Source: Sulfurimonas sp.
GTDB taxonomy: Bacteria; Campylobacterota; Campylobacteria; Campylobacterales; Sulfurimonadaceae
Length of the DNA stretch: 6,141 bases
Assembly: GCA_021161305.1 (NCBI GenBank)
Contig: JAGHAW010000252.1
Coordinates: forward strand, 1 to 6,141
Direction of reading: 5' to 3'
Part shown: positions 1-4,877 of the stretch, one piece after another
Layout of the letters: each line of letters begins with the position of its first letter
Position numbering within the stretch: position 1 is the first letter of the stretch
The notes under the pieces: model-generated
Told to the model about the DNA's origin: nothing
The model's input: only the letters and a program-made list of their open reading frames with translations
Database searches by the model: none
Translations under genes and position numbers: made by a program

Positions 1-199
1 AACACCAGGCTTTATAGCTACTGAGATGACTGATGCCCTAACTGATGAGGTAAAAGACAATTTCACTTCAAAAATACCGATGAAACGCTTTGGAAATGCA
101 AGTGAAGTTGCACAAGCAACAGCATTTTTACTTTCAGACCATGCTAGTTATATAACTGGTGAAACTCTAAAAGTAAACGGTGGGATGAATATGGCTTAG
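1..199 (+). CDS. fabG: 3-oxoacyl-ACP reductase FabG, C-terminal 65 residues (5' end outside window)
   Basis: Reading from base 2 (ACA) gives 65 residues to a TAG stop at 197-199. The segment opens with TPGFIATEMT, the conserved loop after the active site in FabG-type short-chain dehydrogenases. It continues with IPMKRFGNASEVAQATAFLL and ends SYITGETLKVNGGMNMA, the usual C-terminus of the family. FabG uses NADPH to reduce 3-oxoacyl-ACP in the elongation cycle of type II fatty-acid synthesis in the cytoplasm. The catalytic Ser-Tyr-Lys and the nucleotide-binding Gly-rich motif lie upstream of the window, so activity cannot be judged here. Position just before acpP, fabF and accA supports FabG over another short-chain dehydrogenase. 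Confidence 0.9.
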   Translation, partial: TPGFIATEMTDALTDEVKDNFTSKIPMKRFGNASEVAQATAFLLSDHASYITGETLKVNGGMNMA

Positions 200-208
200 C
201 CATATTTT
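187..208 (+). terminator. Hairpin over the fabG stop codon, possible intrinsic terminator
   Basis: Bases 188-195 (AATATGGC) and 199-206 (GCCATATT) form a perfect 8-bp inverted repeat around a 3-base loop (TTA), extendable by one G:T pair. The TAG stop of fabG lies in the loop and the first base of the 3' arm. A short T run (205-208) partly inside the stem follows, so the U tract is weak. I infer partial termination of fabG transcripts just before the acpP promoter. Confidence 0.5.
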
Positions 209-237
209 GGCAACTTTTAAGTTAAATGAGATATAAT
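207..237 (+). promoter_or_regulatory. Candidate sigma-70 promoter of acpP-fabF-accA
   Basis: A perfect TATAAT lies at 232-237. Upstream is TTTTAAGTT (215-223), of the T-rich kind that replaces a strict -35 box in Campylobacterota promoters. A TTGGCA (207-212) is also present but 19 bp away, longer than ideal. The predicted transcript starts near 243-245, giving a leader of about 25 nt before acpP. Its upstream part abuts the fabG hairpin, so a fabG transcript and this promoter could interfere with each other. Confidence 0.6.
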
Positions 238-269
238 TACGAGATTAAAATAAAAACACAGGAGCTATA

Positions 270-497
270 ATGGCACTTTTAGAAGATATTAAAGAAGTAG
301 TAGTAGAGCAGTTAAGCGTTAGTCCAGATGAGATTAAAGATGATGCAAAGTTTGTTGAAGATTTAGGTGCTGATAGCCTTGATGTAGTTGAATTAGTAAT
401 GGCTCTTGAAGAGAAATTTGATATTGAAATTCCTGATGATGAAGCAGAAAAAATTCAAACAGTAAAAGATGTGGTTGCTTATATAGAAGGTAAGTAA
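270..497 (+). CDS. acpP: Acyl carrier protein
   Basis: A small acidic protein of 75 residues, the normal ACP length. Ser36 in GADSLDVVEL is the site to which 4'-phosphopantetheine is attached by holo-ACP synthase. The acidic helix II that follows (about 36-51) and the DIEIPDDEAEKI segment (about 52-63) form the surface that docks fatty-acid synthesis enzymes. It carries the growing acyl chain in the cytoplasm and also supplies acyl groups for phospholipid and lipid A synthesis. The ATG start is preceded by AGGAG at 260-264, five bases away. It sits 70 bp after fabG with its own candidate promoter, and 108 bp before fabF. Nothing in the sequence suggests a specialised polyketide carrier; context fits the housekeeping ACP. 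Confidence 0.97.
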   Translation: MALLEDIKEVVVEQLSVSPDEIKDDAKFVEDLGADSLDVVELVMALEEKFDIEIPDDEAEKIQTVKDVVAYIEGK

Positions 498-512
498 TTA
501 TTTTTAATTTCT

Positions 513-532
513 ATCGAGGGGTTACTCTCGGT
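513..532 (+). other. Small hairpin in the acpP-fabF spacer
   Basis: CGAGGG (515-520) pairs with CTCTCG (525-530) across a GTTA loop, with one G:T wobble; outer T:G and A:T pairs can extend it to 8 bp. It lies 15 bases after the acpP stop. A T run (541-545) begins only 10 bases further on, so it is not a canonical terminator. It could slow transcription or protect the acpP mRNA 3' end, which would let ACP be made in excess of FabF. The role is inference. Confidence 0.35.
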
Positions 533-542
533 TGGAAATATT

Positions 543-568
543 TTTCATAGTTAATTTCATAGTTAATT
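543..568 (+). repeat. Perfect 12-bp tandem duplication upstream of fabF
   Basis: The unit TTCATAGTTAAT occurs at 544-555 and again at 556-567 with no mismatch; the period extends one base on each side. It lies 38 bp before the fabF start and after the spacer hairpin. It could be a pair of protein-binding half-sites or a recent slippage duplication in AT-rich DNA; the sequence alone does not decide. Confidence 0.7.
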
Positions 569-605
569 ATTAAAAGTATTTTATATTTTTTATGGAGCAT
601 ATTGA

Positions 606-1823
606 ATGAGAAGAATAGTAGTTACTGGTATAGGTATGATTAACTCAGTTGGAAATGACAAAGAAACAGCTTTTAAAGCGATATGTGATGGTGAGTGCGG
701 AATCGATACTATTACAATCTTTGATCCTGAGCGTTATAGTGTAAAAATTGCCGGAGAAGTGAAAGATTTTGATCCAGCAACTGTAATGGCACCTAAAGAG
801 GTAAAAAAAGCCGATAGATTTATTCATCTTGGTCTTAAAGCGGCACAAGAAGCAGTGGCTGATGCTAATTTACCGGAAGATACGGATATGGATAGATTTG
901 GAATCAGTGCTGGTTCAGGTATTGGTGGTCTTCCTGCTATAGAAAAAAACTCTGTTATAATTGAAACAAGAGGACCTCGTAGAATCTCTCCATTTTTTAT
1001 CCCATCTGCACTTGTAAATATGCTTGGTGGTTTCGTTTCTATCGCTCATGGAACAAAAGGACCAAATCTTTCAAGCGTAACAGCTTGTGCTGCAGGTACT
1101 CATGCAATAAGTGAAGCAGTAAAAACAATTATGTGTAATGGTGCTGAAAAGATGTTGGTAGTTGCTGCTGAATCAGCTATTACAGGTGCTGGTGTTGGCG
1201 GTTTTGCTGCTATGAAAGCACTCTCAACTAGAAATGATGACCCTAAAACATCTTCTCGTCCATTTGATAAAGATAGAGATGGTTTTGTAATGGGTGAGGG
1301 TGCCGCTGCTCTAGTTTTAGAAGAGTATGATGGTGCGATGGAGCGTGGTGCAAGAATTTATGGTGAAATTATAGGTTTTGGTGAGAGTGGTGATGCAAAT
1401 CATATTACTACACCAAGTCTTGATGGTCCGGCTCGTGCAATGAAAGCAGCTTTTAAAATGGCAGGTGAGCCTAAGGTTGACTATGTAAATGCACATGGTA
1501 CATCTACTGCTATTAATGATAAAAATGAGACTGCAGCTATAAAAGATTTGATGGGTGGTAAAGAGAATTGTCCTCCGGTTAGTTCTATTAAAGGTCAAAT
1601 CGGTCACTGTTTTGGAGCGGCCGGTGGTATAGGAGCTGTTACATGTCTAATGGCTATGAGAGATGGTATTATTCCTCCGACAATCAACTATACAACTCCA
1701 GATGAGAATTGTGATTTAGATTATGTTGCTACTGGTGCAAGAAAAGCTGAACTGAATATAGTTATGAGTAACTCATTTGGTTTTGGTGGAACTAACGGCG
1801 TTCTTATTTTTAAAAAAATCTAG
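606..1823 (+). CDS. fabF: Beta-ketoacyl-ACP synthase II (KAS II)
   Basis: This enzyme condenses malonyl-ACP with an acyl-ACP, releasing CO2, in each round of chain elongation. At 405 residues it is slightly shorter than typical FabF (about 410-415). The start MRRIVVTGIGMINSVG is the standard thiolase-fold N-terminus. The catalytic triad is visible: Cys161 in TACAAGTHA, His297 in VNAHGTST and His334 in GQIGHCFGAAG, with the conserved Lys at 329. The gating loop GFGGTN is at 392-397, and SGIGGL (104-109) lines the acyl pocket. The ATG is preceded by GGAG at 594-597, eight bases away. The segment around Lys329 reads SSIKGQIGH rather than the E. coli-like STKSMTGH, which looks like lineage variation. 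accA follows 14 bp downstream, so the two are almost certainly cotranscribed. FabB is less likely given the length and position beside acpP. Confidence 0.96.
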   Translation: MRRIVVTGIGMINSVGNDKETAFKAICDGECGIDTITIFDPERYSVKIAGEVKDFDPATVMAPKEVKKADRFIHLGLKAAQEAVADANLPEDTDMDRFGISAGSGIGGLPAIEKNSVIIETRGPRRISPFFIPSALVNMLGGFVSIAHGTKGPNLSSVTACAAGTHAISEAVKTIMCNGAEKMLVVAAESAITGAGVGGFAAMKALSTRNDDPKTSSRPFDKDRDGFVMGEGAAALVLEEYDGAMERGARIYGEIIGFGESGDANHITTPSLDGPARAMKAAFKMAGEPKVDYVNAHGTSTAINDKNETAAIKDLMGGKENCPPVSSIKGQIGHCFGAAGGIGAVTCLMAMRDGIIPPTINYTTPDENCDLDYVATGARKAELNIVMSNSFGFGGTNGVLIFKKI

Positions 1824-1826
1824 TTT

Positions 1827-1840
1827 AAGGATCTGACTTG
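1827..1840 (+). promoter_or_regulatory. Ribosome binding site and TTG start of accA
   Basis: AAGGA at 1827-1831 is followed six bases later by TTG at 1838-1840. No in-frame ATG occurs until about residue 73, inside the conserved core, so the TTG is needed to keep the normal N-terminus. The site begins three bases after the fabF stop. Confidence 0.8.
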
Positions 1841-2773
1841 GCTACATATTTAGACTTTGAAGCAAAAATAAAAACTATTCAAGAAGATATAATTTCAGCA
1901 CAGGTTCGTCATGATGAAGGTGAACTGAGTACTCTTAAAAAAAGTCTCGATAAGGAAGTTTCTAAAATCTATAAAAACTTATCAGATTTTCAAAAACTTC
2001 AATTAGCTCGTCATTTAGATAGACCTTATGCACTTGACTATATTAACCTTATAATGCACGATAAATATGAGATTCATGGAGATAGACACTTTCGTGATGA
2101 TGCGGCAATTCTCTGCTATATGGGTTATATCGGTGATGAAAAAGTTATGGTTATCGGTGAGCAAAAGGGTCGTGGTACAAAAAACAAGATAAGAAGAAAC
2201 TTTGGTATGCCTCATCCAGAGGGTTATAGAAAAGCTCTTCGTGCTGCTAAAATGGCAGAGAAGTTTAATATTCCAGTTCTTTTTCTTGTAGACACACCGG
2301 GTGCATATCCGGGTATTGGTGCTGAAGAGAGAAATCAGAGTGAAGCTATTGCCAGAAATCTACTGGAATTAGCTGAACTCAATACTCAGACTATCTCTAT
2401 TGTAATTGGAGAAGGTGGAAGTGGTGGTGCTTTAGCTATTGGCGTGGCGGATAGATTTGCTATGATGAGATACTCAGTATTTAGTGTAATTTCACCTGAA
2501 GGATGTTCTGCTATTTTATGGAATGACCCTAAAAAAGCAGAAGCTGCAACTAATGCTATGAAAATTACAAGTAGTGATTTAAAAGAGTTAAATCTCATAG
2601 ATGATGTTCTAGATGAACCGTTAATTGGTGCTCATAGAGATAGGGAAGGTGCTGCTACAGTGATAGCAGATTATTTTTTAGATGAGTTAGCCAAACTTCG
2701 TGAAATGTCTAGTGAAGATAGAATGAGTGCTAGGTATGATAAACTTGTAAGCCCTGGTGCTTTTGCAGAGTAA
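1838..2773 (+). CDS. accA: Acetyl-CoA carboxylase carboxyltransferase subunit alpha
   Basis: AccA and AccD together move the carboxyl group from carboxybiotin on AccB to acetyl-CoA, making malonyl-CoA, the committed step of fatty-acid synthesis. The 311 residues are close to the 319 of the E. coli protein. The N-terminal helical region (about 1-60, LDFEAKIKTIQEDI) is typical of AccA. The crotonase-fold core shows GDRHFRDD (81-88), GEQKGRGT (107-114), DTPGAYPGIGAEERNQSEAI (152-171), the oxyanion-type glycine stretch GEGGSGGALA (191-200) and SPEGCSAILW (219-228). It starts at TTG. It lies 14 bp after fabF on the same strand and is the last gene of the cluster; accB, accC and accD are not in the window, so they must be elsewhere. 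No zinc-finger is present, which rules out AccD. Confidence 0.97.
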   Translation: MATYLDFEAKIKTIQEDIISAQVRHDEGELSTLKKSLDKEVSKIYKNLSDFQKLQLARHLDRPYALDYINLIMHDKYEIHGDRHFRDDAAILCYMGYIGDEKVMVIGEQKGRGTKNKIRRNFGMPHPEGYRKALRAAKMAEKFNIPVLFLVDTPGAYPGIGAEERNQSEAIARNLLELAELNTQTISIVIGEGGSGGALAIGVADRFAMMRYSVFSVISPEGCSAILWNDPKKAEAATNAMKITSSDLKELNLIDDVLDEPLIGAHRDREGAATVIADYFLDELAKLREMSSEDRMSARYDKLVSPGAFAE

Positions 2774-2780
2774 ATAATAT

Positions 2781-2810
2781 TTGTAACATCGAATGAAGTC
2801 GGTGTTATGA
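2781..2810. terminator. Hairpin at the convergent accA / exonuclease junction
   Basis: TAACATCGA (2784-2792) and TCGGTGTTA (2799-2807) form a 9-bp stem with a 6-base loop; one pair is T:G on the plus-strand transcript and A/C on the minus-strand one. Its 3' arm contains the TAA stop of the minus-strand gene. Neither side has a long T run; the minus-strand side continues into a modestly T-rich stretch. A second small stem (2817-2821 with 2826-2830), followed by TTTT at 2838-2841, could help stop accA transcripts. Position between converging genes favours a shared terminator, but it is not canonical. Confidence 0.5.
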
Positions 2811-3602
2811 TTCGGACTCTTCTAAAAGAGGGTCAAATTTTGGTCGTTTTAATCTTTTAGCTTCTTTTGAAAACTTTATCAAATCTTCTATATTATTTAT
2901 ATTTGCTTTTATATTTTCAAATGACATTTTAAACAGGGCATAAGTTGTCAAAACATCACTCATAGCACGGTGATGTGTGGCATGTGGATTTAAGTTGAAA
3001 TAACTGTCTAAATATGATAGTGCATATCTGTATGAAACAAGAGTTCTCTCAGCAAGAGCTAGAGAACAGAGACTTCGGTTTAAAAGAGGCTCTAAGCCTA
3101 TCTTCATTAAAGATTCTGAGATAAATTTATAGTCAAATTTTACATCATGTGCTACAAAAACTGCATCTCCAAGAAAAAGCTTAAAACTGTATAGCACATC
3201 TTTTAGTTTTGGAGCATCTTTGGTCTCTTTTATGCTTATGCCTGTTATCTCCGTGATATGTTTATTTATCTCTTGGCAATTTACAAGAGATTCAAATCTA
3301 TCTATAATTTTACCATTTTTTATTTTGAGACCGGCTATCTCTATTATCTGATGTTTTTCTATCTTTGAACCGTTGGTTTCAATATCAACTATACAAAATT
3401 CAGCTTCATCTATAGGAATAAATTTTGTGTTAAAATAGAAGTAACCTTTTGATTTTACTACATCTAAACCTTGTGATCTCCAAAGTTCTAGTGAAAAATC
3501 CAAACTGTCATTTATTTGGCTTTTTAACAGTTCTAAGGGTAAGCCTCTTGTGGATAGTCTTGAGATGCTTTTTGCATCAAGGGGGAAGAAGTTAGCTAGC
3601 AT
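2805..3602 (-). CDS. dnaQ: DnaQ-like 3'-5' exonuclease (DEDDh family) with N-terminal extension
   Basis: The 265-residue protein has an exonuclease core at about 67-232. ExoI shows Asp73 and Glu75 in IVDIETNGS, ExoII shows Asp157 in VAHDVKFDYKF, and ExoIII shows His211 and Asp216 in HHRAMSD, so all four metal ligands and the catalytic His are present. This fits a two-metal 3'-5' exonuclease of the type that proofreads as the epsilon subunit of DNA polymerase III. About 66 residues precede the core, whereas classical DnaQ begins near the ExoI motif. The end of this extension, LELWRSQGLDVVKSKGYFYF (39-58), resembles the wing of a BirA-type winged helix. I see no clear clamp-binding motif after the core, so a repair or RNA role remains possible. 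The ATG overlaps the trpF end by 11 bp, with only a weak ribosome site, suggesting translational coupling. From memory, rpe sits beside dnaQ in Helicobacter and Campylobacter too. Confidence 0.85.
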   Translation of the reverse strand: MLANFFPLDAKSISRLSTRGLPLELLKSQINDSLDFSLELWRSQGLDVVKSKGYFYFNTKFIPIDEAEFCIVDIETNGSKIEKHQIIEIAGLKIKNGKIIDRFESLVNCQEINKHITEITGISIKETKDAPKLKDVLYSFKLFLGDAVFVAHDVKFDYKFISESLMKIGLEPLLNRSLCSLALAERTLVSYRYALSYLDSYFNLNPHATHHRAMSDVLTTYALFKMSFENIKANINNIEDLIKFSKEAKRLKRPKFDPLLEESES

Positions 3603-4176
3603 TAATTATAAATTCTTTCACTTTTTTAGCATTTTTAATACCATGAGAAATTTCAACACCACTACTAACATCAACCCCATAGAAGCCATACTTTTTCAGT
3701 GAAGCTACATTTTCCGCATCTAATCCACCAGCCAAAATGATTTTAGAACAATCAGTATTTTTAAACCACTCTATGTTAAGTTGTTTTCCTGCTCCACCAT
3801 AAGCTTCACAGTAGGCATCTACAAGTCGATACTCATCACTAAATTGTAAAATATCTTTAGCCTCTTTTGCACGAATAACTTTAATGAAAGGAACTTTTAA
3901 TTCATCATAAAGTTTTTGTGATGCTTCAAAGTGCAGTTGAGCAAGAGTAGCACCGCTCTCTAGGCAAGTTGAGTTTATAATCTGTGCTTCCTCGTTTACA
4001 AACAGTGCAACCTTTTCAACAAAAGGAGGAAGTTTTTTGATTATCTTTTTAGCTTGTGAAATTGTTATATATCTTGGAGATTTTTCATAAAAAACAAAGC
4101 CTAAAGCACTTGCTCCTGCATTAATCGCCACCATTGCATCTTCATAAGAAGTTATACCACAGATTTTTGTTTTCAT
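3592..4176 (-). CDS. trpF: Phosphoribosylanthranilate isomerase
   Basis: TrpF converts N-(5'-phosphoribosyl)anthranilate to CdRP, the third step of tryptophan synthesis. The 194-residue length fits a monofunctional TIM-barrel enzyme. The N-terminal KICGIT gives the general-base Cys6. GFVFYEKSPRYI (26-37) includes Arg35, the expected carboxylate-binding residue. Asp120 in LVDAYCEAYGGAGK is the likely general acid. Phosphate-binding loops are LAGGLDAENV (148-157) and GVDVSSGVE (167-175). The strand normally reading QLHG is QLHFEAS here. It shares one base with rpe (TAATG), pointing to translational coupling, and overlaps the exonuclease start. No other trp gene is in the window, so the pathway genes are dispersed or this one moved out of a trp operon. 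It is not fused to trpC. Confidence 0.95.
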   Translation of the reverse strand: MKTKICGITSYEDAMVAINAGASALGFVFYEKSPRYITISQAKKIIKKLPPFVEKVALFVNEEAQIINSTCLESGATLAQLHFEASQKLYDELKVPFIKVIRAKEAKDILQFSDEYRLVDAYCEAYGGAGKQLNIEWFKNTDCSKIILAGGLDAENVASLKKYGFYGVDVSSGVEISHGIKNAKKVKEFIINAS

Positions 4177-4817
4177 TAAACTTTCAAACTCGCGATAGCC
4201 TCTTTTTTGCTCTCATGATTAAATACATAGCTACCGGCAACAACTACATCTACGCCTGCATCTTTAAGTAACTTAATATTTTTATCACTTACTCCACCAT
4301 CTACTTCTATAAGGCAGTTAGGGTTGATTTCATTTCTAAGTTCATTTAACTTTTTAGCTTTTGGCACTACACTATCTATAAAACTCTGTCCACCAAAACC
4401 AGGATTTACACTCATAAGTAGAACCATATCTAAATTTTCAAGCAGATATTCTACTGCTTGAGGTCGAGTATGTGGATTTAAAACGATAGCCGGTTTTATC
4501 CCAAGTGAGCGAATTTTTTGGATAAGTCTATGAGGATGCTTCTCTTCTTCTATATGAAAAGAGATATATTCAGGTTTGAGTGGAGCAAATAGTTCCACAA
4601 AAAAAGTGTTGTTTTCAACCATCAAGTGAATATCTAAAGGTTTAGTAGCACATTTAGCTATAGCAGAAACCACAACAGGACCTATCGTTAAGTTTGGAAC
4701 AAAATGTCCATCCATAACATCAACATGAACAAAATCACAACTAGCTTCACATATTGCTTCAATATCTCTTTGCAGATTGCCAAAATCTGCACTTAATACA
4801 CTAGGAGCTACTAACAC
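4176..4817 (-). CDS. rpe: Ribulose-phosphate 3-epimerase
   Basis: Rpe interconverts D-ribulose 5-phosphate and D-xylulose 5-phosphate in the pentose phosphate and, where present, Calvin cycles. The 213 residues match the usual length. The start MLVAPSVLSADFGNL carries the substrate-contacting Ser9. Metal ligands and catalytic residues are His31 and Asp33 in HVDVMDGHFVPN, His64 in DIHLMV and Asp173 in EVDGGV. The phosphate-binding segments are NPGFGGQSF (138-146) and VAGSYVF (193-199). The start is GTG at 4817-4815, chosen because a strong Shine-Dalgarno lies just upstream and the family N-terminus begins there. It is first in the operon rpe-trpF-exonuclease, with a candidate promoter in the 48-bp gap upstream. 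Link to trpF may reflect shared sugar-phosphate chemistry or simple proximity. Confidence 0.96.
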   Translation of the reverse strand: MLVAPSVLSADFGNLQRDIEAICEASCDFVHVDVMDGHFVPNLTIGPVVVSAIAKCATKPLDIHLMVENNTFFVELFAPLKPEYISFHIEEEKHPHRLIQKIRSLGIKPAIVLNPHTRPQAVEYLLENLDMVLLMSVNPGFGGQSFIDSVVPKAKKLNELRNEINPNCLIEVDGGVSDKNIKLLKDAGVDVVVAGSYVFNHESKKEAIASLKV

Positions 4818-4830
4818 AACATCACCTCTT
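4815..4830 (-). promoter_or_regulatory. Strong Shine-Dalgarno and GTG start of rpe
   Basis: On the minus strand AAGAGGTGAT (4830-4821) matches the anti-Shine-Dalgarno complement over nearly its full length, with one base missing from AAGGAGGTGAT. The GTG start follows at 4817-4815. An ATG at 4822-4820 is in another frame and reaches a stop after three codons, so it is not the start. Confidence 0.75.
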
Positions 4831-4845
4831 AATTTTAATTGTGAA

Positions 4846-4877
4846 ATTATATACTTTAGTAACTTTTATCTTGTTAA
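4846..4877 (-). promoter_or_regulatory. Candidate promoter of the rpe-trpF-exonuclease operon
   Basis: A perfect TATAAT lies at 4851-4846 on the minus strand, with transcription expected to start near 4840-4837, about 20 nt before the GTG. A TTAACA at 4877-4872 is a possible -35 box, but the spacing is 20 bp; the stretch between is A-rich. The upstream half overlaps the end of the CheX-domain gene. The inverted repeat TAATTT / AAATTA (4830-4835 and 4844-4849) around the start site may be only AT-rich chance. Confidence 0.55.

Noticed and set aside
571..605. Possible fabF promoter with TATATT at 582-587
   Set aside because: Transcription would begin at about the ribosome site of fabF, leaving almost no leader, and the region is generally AT-rich.
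645..848. 67-residue minus-strand reading frame inside fabF
   Set aside because: It is antisense to a strongly conserved gene, rich in Cys, Ser and Phe without domain pattern, and has no supporting ribosome site or context.
1317..1607. 96-residue minus-strand reading frame inside fabF
   Set aside because: Low-complexity Thr/Cys/Ile-rich shadow of fabF covering the catalytic His297 region; no sign of selection for a protein.
2015..2598. Minus-strand reading frames (2015-2215 and 2386-2598) inside accA
   Set aside because: Both are shadows of conserved accA codons and show no recognisable motif or start signal.
3509..3518. QINDSLDF (residues 29-36 of the exonuclease) as a sliding-clamp binding motif
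   Set aside because: The spacing from Gln to the hydrophobic pair does not fit the usual penta- or hexapeptide, and it lies inside the putative N-terminal folded extension.
4811..4822. ATG TTG TGT TAG mini-frame overlapping the rpe start
   Set aside because: The ATG is only a few bases from the Shine-Dalgarno core and codes three residues; the spacing fits the GTG of rpe better, so a regulatory leader peptide is not supported.
4829..4849. TAATTT / AAATTA inverted repeat near the rpe transcription start, as an operator
   Set aside because: Six-base AT-only arms in AT-rich DNA are expected by chance; noted only within the promoter entry.
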